From Halostella limicola (GTDB lineage: Archaea; Halobacteriota; Halobacteria; Halobacteriales; Natronoarchaeaceae), in the NCBI RefSeq assembly GCF_003675875.1, contig NZ_RCDI01000002.1:312786-376785 (forward strand): a stretch of DNA of 64,000 bases. The letters run 5' to 3'. Each line of letters opens with the position of its first letter. Position 1 is the stretch's first letter. The notes beneath the pieces were generated by a model, which saw nothing but the letters and a program-made list of their open reading frames with translations, made no database searches and was not told where the DNA came from. This document shows, piece after piece, positions 1 through 9,464 of this stretch. Position numbers and translations under genes: made by a program.

Positions 1-239
1 TCGCGCAGGTCATCGAAGTGCGGCGAGGTGTACAGTCCGACCGACAGCCCGGCCTCGCGGAGGACCCGCTCGACCATCCGCGCGGTGCTTCCCTTGCCGT
101 TCGACCCCGCGACCTGAACGAACCGCGGGCCGTCGGCGACGTCGAGGTGGGCGAGCAGATCCGCGGTCGACTCCGTCCCCGGACGGATGCCGAACGACCG
201 CAGATCGTAGAGGAAGTTCGCCGCCTCGTGATACTCCAT
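1..239 (-). CDS. folC: Folylpolyglutamate synthase-type Mur ligase, N-terminal part (partial)
   Basis: This gene runs off the left edge of the window. Its 79 visible N-terminal codons begin at an ATG at 237-239. They contain the Mur-ligase P-loop VAGSNGKGST at residues 43-52, followed by GLYTSPHFDDLR, the typical start of FolC, the cytosolic enzyme that adds glutamates to folate using ATP. In haloarchaea FolC is often fused to dihydropteroate synthase, but the missing C-terminus prevents a check here. The gene is divergent from the HalOD1 gene on its right. Confidence 0.85.
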   Translation of the reverse strand, partial: MEYHEAANFLYDLRSFGIRPGTESTADLLAHLDVADGPRFVQVAGSNGKGSTARMVERVLREAGLSVGLYTSPHFDDLR

Positions 240-390
240 ACCTGCGACAACAGATGCCGCGCGCTTTAGAGTGTCGAACCGGGACGATCGCTCGCGGCGA
301 ACGCCCCGCTCCCGGCCCCTCGCCAAAGCCCGGCTTTCGCAGGACAAGACGTCCCTTCGAGGATCATCTGTTCGCAACGATCATCCGGAT

Positions 391-398
391 TTTATATA
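391..398 (+). promoter_or_regulatory. TATA box of the HalOD1 gene
   Basis: TTTATATA lies 21-28 bp before the ATG at 419. That spacing predicts a transcript starting at or very near the start codon (leaderless), common in haloarchaea. It also supports 419 as the start rather than an upstream in-frame codon. Confidence 0.6.
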
Positions 399-418
399 CC
401 GGTGGACGACTCGAAAGT

Positions 419-673
419 ATGCAGCGCTACGAGCTCGGCCCCGAGGAGGAGCCGGTCGACGGCGTCTCCATGGTGATCGCCGCCCTGGAGAACCGTCGCC
501 CCGACGAACTGGACCTGATCGCCGATCGGATCAGCCCGGATGCCCTGAACGGCCTGTTCGCGGCGTCGGAGACGGCGTCGATCCGGCTCCAGTTCCCCTA
601 CCACGAGTACGAGGTGGTCGTCACGGGGGATGCGGTGCAGGTATTCGAACCGTGGGACGAGCCCGAGCACTGA
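419..673 (+). CDS. HalOD1 output-domain protein
   Basis: This is a small acidic protein of 84 residues that matches the haloarchaeal output domain 1 pattern: an N-terminal VSMVIAALENRRPDELDLIADRIS-like helix pair, then LNGLFAASE and a C-terminal beta section with the YHEYEVVVTGD motif (written here in pieces). HalOD1 proteins stand alone or are fused to sensor and response-regulator domains. They are thought to act in signal output or transcription control, but their target is unknown. The start is supported by the TATA box at 391-398. It is a single-gene unit. No DNA-binding motif is visible. Confidence 0.75.
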   Translation: MQRYELGPEEEPVDGVSMVIAALENRRPDELDLIADRISPDALNGLFAASETASIRLQFPYHEYEVVVTGDAVQVFEPWDEPEH

Positions 674-838
674 CGCCGTCAGGCGCCCGGCAGCGAGCAG
701 CGACGCCGCCGCGAGGTTCGGGGGATGTGGAGGGGCCGCAGTCCGTCGAAGGGTGAGATTTCTCGGAACCGACTCGGTAAGCGCAGACAAGCCGACGGTT
801 AGGCACCGACGTGAGTCCGTGCTGAACCGGGTACCGGC

Positions 839-1684
839 TCACTCCGTCCGCCCCTGTAGCCAGAGGACGCCCTCCAGATGGTCGCCGGCTTCGGGGACGA
901 CCCCGTCAAGCACGCGGTCGGCGGCGTAGAGCGAGACGTCTACGTCCTCCCCGTTGCGCCGGAACAGCGGCGCGCGGATCCGGTACACCGCGCGGCCGTC
1001 GAACGTCGTCGCCGTCACTTCCTTCGCCCGCGTCCGGAAGACGTAGTCGTCGACGTCGCCGCGGTCGAAGGGCGCGAAGCCGACGACGCCGCCGTTCCCG
1101 TCCACGTCGTCCGCTCCCTCTCCGCCGACGGCCCCGTCGACGTCGGCGACCGCGTCGTCGCTCGCGCCGGACTGCGGCGCGCAGTAGTACGCCAGTCCGG
1201 CGAGCTCGACGCGGCGGTCGCCGTCCCGCTCGCCACCCTCGGCGTAGAAGTCCGTCGGGAAGAACGCGGCCGACGCCGGACCGAGGCGTCCCCGGAACTG
1301 CGCCTCGACGCCGTTCGCCCAGGGTATCTCCTCGTCCACCGCGAACTCCTGTGCGATCCCGTCCAGCTCCGGGTAGGCGGTCAGCATCTCGCCGTCGGCC
1401 GTGACGGCCGTCGACCGGACGGGGCCCTCCCCCGCCCGGAAGCCGACTACCTCTCGCCCGTCGACCGGCGGCGCGCGGACGGCGTCGCCGGTCTCGATCG
1501 TCCGCTGGACCGCGCGACCGATGGCCTCGTCGCCGTCGACCAGCGCGTCCCAGTGGCTCCCGTGGCTGCCGCGCTTCGCGTCGCGGTCGCCCGTGGACGG
1601 CCGCGGCGGCGCGTCGGGGTCGTCCCCGCCGTCGTCGGCCGTCCCGTCTCCGAGCGGCTCCAGCAGTCGGTCCAGCAAACCCAT
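839..1684 (-). CDS. Haloarchaeal protein of unknown function, 281 aa
   Basis: I do not recognise the family. The protein starts MGLLDRLLEPLGDG, a short amphipathic helix, then has an Asp/Gly-rich linker (about residues 12-45) and a mixed globular body. A second low-complexity acidic insert lies near residues 175-200. There is no signal peptide, no membrane segment and no recognisable catalytic motif. The acidic composition and haloarchaeal codon use argue that it is a real gene and not a shadow. It is followed on the same strand by the MATE gene, 73 bp away, so the two may be independent or loosely linked. Confidence 0.6.
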   Translation of the reverse strand: MGLLDRLLEPLGDGTADDGGDDPDAPPRPSTGDRDAKRGSHGSHWDALVDGDEAIGRAVQRTIETGDAVRAPPVDGREVVGFRAGEGPVRSTAVTADGEMLTAYPELDGIAQEFAVDEEIPWANGVEAQFRGRLGPASAAFFPTDFYAEGGERDGDRRVELAGLAYYCAPQSGASDDAVADVDGAVGGEGADDVDGNGGVVGFAPFDRGDVDDYVFRTRAKEVTATTFDGRAVYRIRAPLFRRNGEDVDVSLYAADRVLDGVVPEAGDHLEGVLWLQGRTE

Positions 1685-1757
1685 ACGCGGCAGTCCGGGG
1701 CGACGGACATGAACCTTGCGCGGTCGGCGAGGGAGTCACGCGACCGGCGCGGCCGGG

Positions 1758-3212
1758 TCAGTCGTCCACGGACTCGGGGTCGCTCTCGTCGGTGGGCGTT
1801 ACGGGCCCGGCCGGCGGCCCCTCCGGACCGCCCTCGCCCTCGACGACGCCCTCGGTCCATGTTCCCCGGCGGAACCACAGCACGGCGACGAGGAACGATC
1901 CGAAGGCGCCGACGGAGAACGCCCACCAGATCCCCTCGACGCCCCAGTCGAGCGCGGAGACGGTGACGCCGAGCCCCGGCACCGCGACGCTCCACGCGAA
2001 CGCGAAGACGACGGCGAAGGGCACGCGCAGCACCCACCGCGAGAGCAGCGACAGCACCATCGCCACCTTCGTCTTCCCCGCGCCGCGGAACGCGCCCTGG
2101 ATCACCATCACGCCGCCGAAGAAGGCCCAGAACGGCGCGATGACGCGGAGGAAGACGATCCCCTCGGCCACGACGGCGGGGTCGTCGATGAACACCCGCA
2201 TCGCGACGGCGGGGAAGGCGACGACCAGCGCGGCCGCCGCGAACAGGATGCCCATGGTGGCGAGCGTCGCGACGTAGGTGACGCGGGCGGCGCGGTCCGG
2301 CGTCCCCGCGCCGAGGTTCTGGCCGACGCCGGTCGCCGTCGCCTGCCCCACCGCGCCCGCGACGCTCCAGGAGATCGACATCAGGCGCACGCCGATCCCG
2401 TACGCGGCGGTCGCCGCCGGGCCGAACCGCGCGACGAACCCTGCCATCACGACCGCGGCGAAGCTGCGCGCCCACCCGTCCAGCGTCGCCGGGTAGCCCA
2501 CGTCGACGAGGTCCGTCAGCGTGTCGGGGTCGGGCCGCAGGTCCCCGATCCGCAGGCGGACGCCGAAGCCGCCGTGGAGCAGGACCGCGATGCCCGCCAC
2601 CGTCACGGCGCCCCGCGAGAGGAAGGTGGCGACGCCCGCGCCGAACGTCCCCCACTCGGGGAACGGCCCCCAGCCGAGGATGAAGAAGGGGTCGAGGACG
2701 ACGTTCGCGCCCGCCGACAGCACCATCAGCCACATCGCCGTCTTCGTGTCGCCCGCGCCCTGCAGCGCCGCGCGGAACGCGAAGAAGAGGAAGGTGAACG
2801 GCAGCGCGGCGAAGATGACCTCGACGTACGCGAGCGCCTCGACGAACACCTGCCCCCGCGCGCCGATGAGCGTCAGAAGCGGGCGACGAAATGCGAACCC
2901 GAGCGCGGCCAGCGCTCCCGACACCGCGAGCGTCAGCAGGATAGTCTGAGCGACGACGTGGTCGGCCTCGCGGCGCTCGCCCGCGCCGACGTGCTGGGAG
3001 ACGAACGCGATGGTGGCCGCCGTGATGCCCATCGCCGTCGAGACGAACATCCACGAGAGCGGGAACATCAACGAGACGGCCGCGACGGCCTCGGGGCCGA
3101 CCCGCCCGACCCAGAACATGTCCGCGACGTTGTACACCGTCTGGAGCAGGTTCCCGAGCACCAGCGGCCAGGCTAACCGCCCGAGTTTGGGCGCGATAGC
3201 GCCCGTCGTCAT
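1758..3212 (-). CDS. MATE-family multidrug/Na+ exporter
   Basis: This is an integral membrane protein of about 484 residues with the 12 hydrophobic segments and two-lobe repeat of the MATE (NorM/DinF-like) family. The first helix region reads WPLVLGNLLQTVYNVADMF, and the family-typical QGAGDTKTAM and QGAFRGAGKTKVAM motifs sit at equivalent places in each half. MATE proteins export cationic drugs or metabolites using H+ or Na+ gradients. In a halophile, Na+ coupling is plausible but not shown by sequence. I chose the ATG at 3212; a GTG ten codons upstream (3242) is also possible. Substrate unknown. Confidence 0.85.
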   Translation of the reverse strand: MTTGAIAPKLGRLAWPLVLGNLLQTVYNVADMFWVGRVGPEAVAAVSLMFPLSWMFVSTAMGITAATIAFVSQHVGAGERREADHVVAQTILLTLAVSGALAALGFAFRRPLLTLIGARGQVFVEALAYVEVIFAALPFTFLFFAFRAALQGAGDTKTAMWLMVLSAGANVVLDPFFILGWGPFPEWGTFGAGVATFLSRGAVTVAGIAVLLHGGFGVRLRIGDLRPDPDTLTDLVDVGYPATLDGWARSFAAVVMAGFVARFGPAATAAYGIGVRLMSISWSVAGAVGQATATGVGQNLGAGTPDRAARVTYVATLATMGILFAAAALVVAFPAVAMRVFIDDPAVVAEGIVFLRVIAPFWAFFGGVMVIQGAFRGAGKTKVAMVLSLLSRWVLRVPFAVVFAFAWSVAVPGLGVTVSALDWGVEGIWWAFSVGAFGSFLVAVLWFRRGTWTEGVVEGEGGPEGPPAGPVTPTDESDPESVDD

Positions 3213-3321
3213 GTCGACGCCCTTGCGCTCCGCTCCCGCCACGCGTCCGGCTGACGGGTCGGTGCGGCTTAAGCGCGATGCACCCGCGAACGAGTTGCCG
3301 GTTCGGGACCGCTCCGCGGTG

Positions 3322-4971
3322 TCAGTCGTGGCGGAACGCGCGGCTCCCGGTGAACACCATCGCGATGTCGTGCTCGTCGCAGGCCTCGATCACGTCGTCG
3401 TCGTTGACCGACCCGCCGGGCTGGATGACGGCCTCGATGCCCGCCTCGGCGGCGGCCTCGATGCCGTCCGGGAACGGGAAGAACGCGTCGGAGGCCATCA
3501 CCGCGCCCGCCGCGGACTTGCCCTCGGCGTCGCTCTCGGCTTTCATCTTCGCGATCTCCACGGCGTCGACCCGGGATACCTGCCCGGCGCCGACGCCGAC
3601 CGTCTCCGTGCCGTCGGCGAACAGGATGGCGTTCGACTTGACGTGCTTGATCGTCTGCCAGGCGAACAGCATCGACTCGACCTGCTCGTCGGTCGGCTCG
3701 CGCTCGGTGACGACTTCGAGGTCGTCCGCGGTCGGGGCCTGCCGGTCGCGCTCCTGCACGAGGCGACCGCCGGCGAGGCGCTTCTCGGTGTGCTGTTCGA
3801 CGGGGGTGTCGAGCGCGGACCGGTCGGCCTCGCCCGTCCGACCGTCCCCGGGCCCTACATCGAGGACCCGGAGGTTGTCCTTCTCGAACAGCTCGTCCAG
3901 CGCGTCGTCGGTGTAGCCCGGCGCGACGACGACCTCCTTGAACGAGTCCGTTATCTCGGCGGCGGTCTCTGCGTCGCACTCGCAGTTCAGCGCGACGATG
4001 CCGCCGAAGGCGCTCTTGGCGTCGGTCGACAGCGCGTCGCGGTAGGCGTCGGCCAGCGTGTCGGCGACAGCGGCGCCGGCGGGGTTGGTGTGCTTGATGA
4101 CGGCGGCGGCCGGCCCGTCGTACTCCTTGACGAGGTTGAGCGCGGCGTCGGCGTCGTTGTAGTTGTTGTACGACAGCGCCTTCGCACCCTCGTTCAGCTG
4201 GTCGGCGTCGAGGACCGACGCCTCCTCGCAGGAGTAGTCGGCGTAGGCGGCGGCGTCCTGATGGGGGTTCTCGCCGTACCGGAGGTCGGCGACGCGGTCG
4301 CCGCTCGCGAGGAAGCGCAGAGGGAGCTGTTCGTCCCCGTTTTCGGGCGTGCGGACGACGTTCGCCTCGCGGTCGACCGTCGCGCGGTCCTCGGCGAACC
4401 ACTTCACCGCACGGGGGTACGCCTTGAACTCGCCCTCGTAGAGGACGCGGTCCGCGAGGTCGTCCTCGTCGTCGCCGTCGTAGACCGGGACCGGCTCCTG
4501 TGTCACGATCGGGCCGGCGTCGACGTCTTCCTCGACGACTGCGCCGTCCTCGTCGGTGGCGTCCGTGACGACGTGGACGGTACAGCCGGTCACGTCCACG
4601 CCGGCGTCGAGCGCGTCGCCCCACGCGTCCGTCCCGGGGAAAGAGGGGAGCAGCGAGGGGTGGACGTTGAGCGTGGTCGGCGCCTCGTCGAGGAACTCGT
4701 CGGAGAGGATGCGCATGTAGCCGTCGAGACAGACGAGATCGAAGTCGTGATCCGCGAGGGCGTCGAGGACGCGGCGCTCGTGGGCGCGGCGGTCCTCGCC
4801 CTCGTCGCGCTCGACGGTCTCGGTCGGAATGCCGCGCTTCTCGGCCTCGTCGAGGACCGGCGCGTCGGCGTCGTTGGTCAGGACGACGGCGAGCTCGGCG
4901 CCGCCCGGGGCCTTGTCGGCGATGTGCATCAGGTTTCGGCCGCGGTTGCTGGCGAGTCCTGCGATTCGCAT
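3322..4971 (-). CDS. purH: Fused formyltransferase PurN-PurH (GAR-transformylase-like plus AICAR transformylase)
   Basis: This 549-residue protein joins two purine-synthesis formyltransferases. Residues 1-190 look like glycinamide ribonucleotide transformylase (PurN): N102, H104 (in NVHPSLLPSFPG) and D151 (in DAGPIV) match the PurN catalytic triad. From about residue 230 it is the AICAR transformylase half of PurH, with RYGENPHQ (231-238) and the catalytic KHTNPAG (293-299). The IMP cyclohydrolase half of bacterial PurH is absent; archaea usually use PurO for that step. This architecture is typical of haloarchaea and is often annotated as bifunctional PurH. Divergent from purB, which fits shared control of the pathway. 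Confidence 0.9.
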   Translation of the reverse strand: MRIAGLASNRGRNLMHIADKAPGGAELAVVLTNDADAPVLDEAEKRGIPTETVERDEGEDRRAHERRVLDALADHDFDLVCLDGYMRILSDEFLDEAPTTLNVHPSLLPSFPGTDAWGDALDAGVDVTGCTVHVVTDATDEDGAVVEEDVDAGPIVTQEPVPVYDGDDEDDLADRVLYEGEFKAYPRAVKWFAEDRATVDREANVVRTPENGDEQLPLRFLASGDRVADLRYGENPHQDAAAYADYSCEEASVLDADQLNEGAKALSYNNYNDADAALNLVKEYDGPAAAVIKHTNPAGAAVADTLADAYRDALSTDAKSAFGGIVALNCECDAETAAEITDSFKEVVVAPGYTDDALDELFEKDNLRVLDVGPGDGRTGEADRSALDTPVEQHTEKRLAGGRLVQERDRQAPTADDLEVVTEREPTDEQVESMLFAWQTIKHVKSNAILFADGTETVGVGAGQVSRVDAVEIAKMKAESDAEGKSAAGAVMASDAFFPFPDGIEAAAEAGIEAVIQPGGSVNDDDVIEACDEHDIAMVFTGSRAFRHD

Positions 4972-5140
4972 ACCTCAGTTCGGTCGCGCGGACGGCAAAG
5001 TAGTTGCGGTCCGGAACGCATGTGTATGCAAAAACGTGGATATATTCGCAAGTATTTCGCTCGATGATCCGCCACCTGTACACGTCCGTGCTACTTCGGG
5101 TTCCGACACGCTTTTGCCTCGCGGCGCGGCACGCACGAGT

Positions 5141-6523
5141 ATGACCGAATCCCTGCACGCCGTGTCGCCGCTCGACGGTCGGTACGCGTCCCGGACAGCG
5201 CCGCTGGCGCCGTACGCCAGCGAGGCCGCGCTGATGCGGGCCCGCGTGCGCGTCGAGATCGAGTACCTCGTCTCGCTCGCTGACCTCGACGCGACGCCGC
5301 TGGAGCTCGACACCGAGGCGCGCCAGACGCTGCGGGCGCTGTACAAGGACTTCGCGGAGGAGGACGCGCGCCTCGTCAAGCAACTGGAGACGGAGGGCTA
5401 CGGCGAGTACGAGGCGACCAACCACGACGTGAAGGCCGTGGAGTACTACATCCGACACCACCTGCCCGAGGGGATGGACCACGTCTCCTCGTGGATCCAC
5501 TTCGGGCTCACCAGCGAGGACGTGAACAACCTCGCGCACCGCCTGCTCGTCGGTCCCGCCGTCGAGGAGGTGCTGCTGTCGGAGATCCGCGGCGTCCGGG
5601 ACGCCCTGGGCGAGATGGCGCGGGAGCACCGCGACCTCCCGATGCTCGCGCGCACCCACGGCCAGCCCGCGACGCCGACGACGTTCGGCAAGGAGATGGC
5701 CGTCTACGCCGCGCGCCTCGGCCGCGCCACGGGCCGCATCCGTCGGGCGCTCGACGGACTCTCGGGCAAGCTCGGCGGCGCGAGCGGCACGTTCGCGGCT
5801 CACGTCGCCGCCTTCCCCGGCGTCGACTGGCAGCGCTTCGCCGAGGAGTTCGTCACGGGGCTGGGCATGGAGTACGAGCCGCTGACGACGCAGGTCAACC
5901 CCTGCGACGACCTCGCGGAGCTGTTCGACGCGCTCCGGGCCGCCAACAACGTCCTGCTCGACCTCGACCTCGACGTCTGGCTCTACGTCAGCGACCGCTA
6001 CCTCGGGCAGGAGGCGACCGAGGGCGAGACGGGCTCGTCGACGATGCCGCACAAGGTCAACCCCATCGACTTCGAGAACAGCGAGGGGAACCTCTCGAAG
6101 GCCAACAGCGACCTGACCTTCCTCGCCGACTACGTCACCAAGTCCCGCCTCCAGCGCGACCTCTCCGACTCCACCGTGAAGCGAAACGTCGGCGCCGCGC
6201 TCGCGCACTGCCTGATCGGCTACACGAAAGCGCAGGACGGCCTGGCGAAGGTCGTCCCGAACGAGCAGGTGATGCGCGACGAGCTGAACGCCACGCCCGA
6301 GGTCATCGGCGAGGCCGTCCAGACCATCCTCCGGCGCGAGGGCCACGAGGACGCCTACGAGCGCGTCAAGGCGCTCACCCGCGGCCGGTCGGTCTCCATC
6401 GAGGACTTCCGCGAGCTGTTCGACGACCTCGACGTCGACGACGAGACCCGCGCCGAACTGCGGTCGCTCTCGCCGGAGACGTACACCGGCGTCGCGAACG
6501 AACTGGCCGACGGCGCGGAGTAG
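5141..6523 (+). CDS. purB: Adenylosuccinate lyase
   Basis: This 460-residue cytosolic enzyme cleaves SAICAR and adenylosuccinate, releasing fumarate, in purine biosynthesis. The fumarase/aspartase-superfamily signature is seen as SSTMPHKVNPIDFEN near residues 300-315. HGQPATPTTFGKE near residue 170 carries the catalytic His region. The start MTESLHAVSPLDGRY is the normal PurB N-terminus, so the ATG at 5141 is well supported. It is divergent from purNH across a 169-bp spacer that contains an AT-rich ATATAT stretch near 5040. Length is normal for the family. Confidence 0.95.
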   Translation: MTESLHAVSPLDGRYASRTAPLAPYASEAALMRARVRVEIEYLVSLADLDATPLELDTEARQTLRALYKDFAEEDARLVKQLETEGYGEYEATNHDVKAVEYYIRHHLPEGMDHVSSWIHFGLTSEDVNNLAHRLLVGPAVEEVLLSEIRGVRDALGEMAREHRDLPMLARTHGQPATPTTFGKEMAVYAARLGRATGRIRRALDGLSGKLGGASGTFAAHVAAFPGVDWQRFAEEFVTGLGMEYEPLTTQVNPCDDLAELFDALRAANNVLLDLDLDVWLYVSDRYLGQEATEGETGSSTMPHKVNPIDFENSEGNLSKANSDLTFLADYVTKSRLQRDLSDSTVKRNVGAALAHCLIGYTKAQDGLAKVVPNEQVMRDELNATPEVIGEAVQTILRREGHEDAYERVKALTRGRSVSIEDFRELFDDLDVDDETRAELRSLSPETYTGVANELADGAE

Positions 6524-6544
6524 CCCCGCGTTCGCTGCCGTTTC

Positions 6545-7333
6545 TCACTCGATGTCCGTCCTGCGGAACCACTCGCGGCTCGCAAGCACTAGCGCCGCCG
6601 TCCCCGCGAGCAGGATCACGGATCCGGCGAGGTCGTACGTGCCGTCGACGAGAACGTCGCCCGGCGAGTAGTACCGCGTCGGGGAGATACCGCCGACCCA
6701 TTCGTACTCCGTGTTCGAGACGAGCGACTCGAAGAGGAAGAGGCCGAACACGGCCCCCGCTGCGACGCGTTGCGCGAGCGACGCACGGTCGAGGGCGACC
6801 GACGCGACGAGGCCGATGCCCGCGCAGGCGAGCAGGTAGGGTATCGAGAGGGCGTGCGCCGCGAGCACGTCGACCACGCCGATCTCCTCGCCGACGGCGT
6901 AGGTCGACGCGAACACCACGAGCGGGATCAGCGTGTTGGCGACGACCAGGGGGACGCCGAGCGAGGCGAACTTCTCCAGAACGACCCGGCTACGCGAGAC
7001 GGGCATGGCGAGCAGCACGTCCATCCGGCCTCGCTCGACGTCGGCGGCGACGAGACCGGCGGCGGCGTACGCGAAGTAGAGGCCGAGCAGGATGACCCAG
7101 GCGAACGCGTACAGTTCGGTCGCGAGAAAGCCCTCGATGGTGTTCAGCGTCCGGACGTCGAACGCCTCGCGCAGCGCCGGCGGATACGCCTCGAGCAGTT
7201 GGTCCAGGTCGGCCGACGCCGAGACCGACGGATACAGCGCGACGTACATCGCGGTCAGCGCGCCGATGGCGACCGTCATCGCCAGTGCGCCCTTCAGTCG
7301 CTTCCGACCGTCGAAGCGTGCGATCTCCAGCAT
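6545..7333 (-). CDS. ABC transporter permease (ABC-2-like)
   Basis: This is a 262-residue membrane protein with about six hydrophobic segments. The pattern GLVAADVERGRMDVLLAMP followed by VSRSRVVLEKF is typical of ABC-2 type permeases (the short loop before TM3 that contacts the ATPase). Its start codon shares one base with the stop codon of the upstream ATPase gene (TGATG at 7331-7335), so the two are co-transcribed and translationally coupled. The pair forms an exporter of unknown substrate. There is no solute-binding protein nearby, which fits export and not import. Confidence 0.85.
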   Translation of the reverse strand: MLEIARFDGRKRLKGALAMTVAIGALTAMYVALYPSVSASADLDQLLEAYPPALREAFDVRTLNTIEGFLATELYAFAWVILLGLYFAYAAAGLVAADVERGRMDVLLAMPVSRSRVVLEKFASLGVPLVVANTLIPLVVFASTYAVGEEIGVVDVLAAHALSIPYLLACAGIGLVASVALDRASLAQRVAAGAVFGLFLFESLVSNTEYEWVGGISPTRYYSPGDVLVDGTYDLAGSVILLAGTAALVLASREWFRRTDIE

Positions 7334-8268
7334 CAGTCGTCTCCGTAGAACCGCATGAACACGTCTTCGAGCGGGGCCTCCTCCACGTCGAGTTCGAGCA
7401 GGTCACACCCGTCGAGGAAGTCGACCAGTTCGTTCACGTCGCCGGTGTAGGTGAACGTCAGCTCCGTCGCGGGCCCGGAGACCGGGTCGCCACCGACCGC
7501 GACTTCCTCGCTCCCCAGGTCGGCGGCGCGCACGGCGAGGTCGTGGACGCCGTCGATGGTCACGTCGCTCGCCTCGACCGACCCGGCGACGCGGGCCCGT
7601 ACCGACTTCCCCGAGCGGCCGAGCAGGTCGACCACGCGCTCGACCGCGACGATGCGACCCTCCCGGATGATCCCGACGCGGTCGCAGATCCGACGCACCT
7701 CGCTCAGCACGTGCGAGGAGAGAAACACCGTCGTGCCGGCCTCGCGCTCGGCGCGGACGAAATCGTTGAACCGCTGCTGCATCAGCGGGTCCAGTCCGGC
7801 CGTCGGCTCGTCCATCACGACCAGGTCCGGGTCGTGCATGAACGCCTGCACCAGCCCCAGCTTCTGGACGTTCCCCGTGGAGTAGTCCCGGATCTTCCGG
7901 TCGAGCGGGGGGTCGAACAGTTCGAGCAGTTCCGTCCGGCGACGCTCGCCCTTGATCGACCCGTGCAGGTCGAGCACCTGCCGGCCCGTGACCGTCTCGT
8001 CGAACGCCGGGTTGGCGGGGAGGTACCCGATACGCTCCTTGGCGGCGATGAGCTCCGATTCCTCGCGCACGTCCGCGTCCAGCACCGTCGCGGTCCCCGC
8101 CGTCGGCGACTGGAAGCCCATCAGCGTCCGGATCGTCGTCGTCTTGCCGGCCCCGTTCGGACCCAGGTAGCCGAAGACCTCGCCGTCGGCGACGTCGAAC
8201 GCGACGCCGTCGTTGGCGAGCACCTCGCCGTAGTCCTTCGTGAGGCCGTCGACCTCGATCGCGCCCAT
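7333..8268 (-). CDS. ABC transporter ATP-binding protein
   Basis: This 311-residue cytosolic ATPase has all expected motifs: Walker A GPNGAGKTTT near residue 37, Q-loop MGFQSP, signature YSTGNVQKLGLVQA near residue 135, Walker B DLVVMDEPTAGLDP and the switch His in FLSSHVLSEV. The C-terminal 90 residues (regulatory extension, ending with EAPLEDVFMRFYGDD) are typical of the ABC-2 exporter subfamily (CcmA/DrrA-like). It drives the permease encoded immediately downstream. Substrate unknown. Confidence 0.92.
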   Translation of the reverse strand: MGAIEVDGLTKDYGEVLANDGVAFDVADGEVFGYLGPNGAGKTTTIRTLMGFQSPTAGTATVLDADVREESELIAAKERIGYLPANPAFDETVTGRQVLDLHGSIKGERRRTELLELFDPPLDRKIRDYSTGNVQKLGLVQAFMHDPDLVVMDEPTAGLDPLMQQRFNDFVRAEREAGTTVFLSSHVLSEVRRICDRVGIIREGRIVAVERVVDLLGRSGKSVRARVAGSVEASDVTIDGVHDLAVRAADLGSEEVAVGGDPVSGPATELTFTYTGDVNELVDFLDGCDLLELDVEEAPLEDVFMRFYGDD

Positions 8269-8327
8269 TCGTCGCTATCGTGGCTCTTCCATCCTGAATC
8301 TATCCCTTCCGAGACTGCAATAATGGC

Positions 8328-9464
8328 TCACCCGAGCAGCTCGCCGAGCGCCGCCGCCAGCGCGTCCGCGGCCCGCCGCACCTCGTCGACGCGGACGTAC
8401 TCGCGGTCGGCGTGGGCGACGGCGCCCGCCTCGTCGGCCAGGTCGCCCGGACCGAACACGACCGTCGGCGCGACCGCGGCGAAGTAGGATGCCTCCGTCG
8501 CGGCGGTGAAGGGACGCACGTCGCCGCCGGCCGCCCCACGGAGCGCCGTCACCAGCGGGTCGTCGGCCGGCGTCGAGAACGCTTCGAGGAACGGGCTCTC
8601 GCGGTCGGTCAGGTCGAAGGAGACGCCCACGTCGTCGGGCACGCGTTCGCGCAGGTGGGCTTCCAGCGACGAGCGAAAGCCCTCGCTGGTCTCCGGCGGG
8701 ACGCTCCGCCGGTCGACGACGAGTTCGCACTCCGCCGGGATCTGGTTGGTCGCGCTGCCGCCCGCCACAGTGGTCGGCGTGAGCGTCGCCGCGCCGAGCG
8801 AGTCGTGGGCGGGCGGCGCGTCGTCGCGGTCGTCGAACGTCTCCAGAGCCCGCAGGACCTCCTCCAGCGCGTCCACCGCGTTCGTCCCCTCCTGGGGTTC
8901 CGCAGCGTGGGCGTTCTCGCCCGAGAGAGCGATCGTCCCCTGGAAGCGCCCCTTCGCGGCGTTGCAGACGTCCAGCCCGGTCGGCTCGCCGACGATACAC
9001 CAGTCCGGATCGAGGTCGTCGAGGTCGAGCGCCGCAGCGCCCGTCGACAGCGTCTCCTCGTCCGGCGATACGGCGAGCGTGAGGCGGCCGTTCCCGTCGC
9101 TCAGGTCCGCGCCGAGAAACGCCGAGAGCAGGGCGGCGAGCGGCCCCTTCGCGTCGCAGGAGCCGCGGCCGCGGATCACGTCGCCGTCGACTCGCGGCGT
9201 CTCGCCGCTCGTTTCTTCTGCGGCGCTACGCGCCGTCCCCCGCTCGTACGGCACGTGCGGCGGCACAGTGTCGACGTGGGTGTTGAGGAGGACGTGCGGG
9301 CCGCCGGTCCCGCGGGCGGCGACAGTGTTCCCGGCGTCGTCGACGGTCGCCTCGACGCCGTGCTCGGCGAGCGTCGAGACGAGGAAGTCGCGCATCTCGC
9401 TCACGTCCTCGGTGGAGTCTATCGGGACCGCGTCTTCCAGGAAGTCGACCGGGCCGAAGCTCAT
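8328..9464 (-). CDS. dapE: M20 metallopeptidase, probable succinyl-diaminopimelate desuccinylase
   Basis: The protein (378 residues) has the M20 di-zinc signature: NTHVDTVPP near residue 60 (His and Asp ligands), GRGSCDAKGPLAALL (bridging Asp) and SPDEETLSTG (catalytic and ligand Glu). Residues about 175-290 form the lid domain. The family includes several deacylases, so motifs alone do not fix the substrate. Its place as the last gene of the dap operon, overlapping dapF by 4 nt, indicates removal of succinate from N-succinyl-LL-diaminopimelate. The DapD succinyltransferase in the same operon confirms that the succinylated branch is used. Confidence 0.88.
   Translation of the reverse strand: MSFGPVDFLEDAVPIDSTEDVSEMRDFLVSTLAEHGVEATVDDAGNTVAARGTGGPHVLLNTHVDTVPPHVPYERGTARSAAEETSGETPRVDGDVIRGRGSCDAKGPLAALLSAFLGADLSDGNGRLTLAVSPDEETLSTGAAALDLDDLDPDWCIVGEPTGLDVCNAAKGRFQGTIALSGENAHAAEPQEGTNAVDALEEVLRALETFDDRDDAPPAHDSLGAATLTPTTVAGGSATNQIPAECELVVDRRSVPPETSEGFRSSLEAHLRERVPDDVGVSFDLTDRESPFLEAFSTPADDPLVTALRGAAGGDVRPFTAATEASYFAAVAPTVVFGPGDLADEAGAVAHADREYVRVDEVRRAADALAAALGELLG

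Noticed and set aside
1716-5067. Very long open frames on the plus strand (486 and 685 codons) over the MATE and purNH genes
   Set aside because: They are Arg/Pro/His-rich, lack domains and mirror true genes with full motif sets on the minus strand. High GC makes such shadows common.
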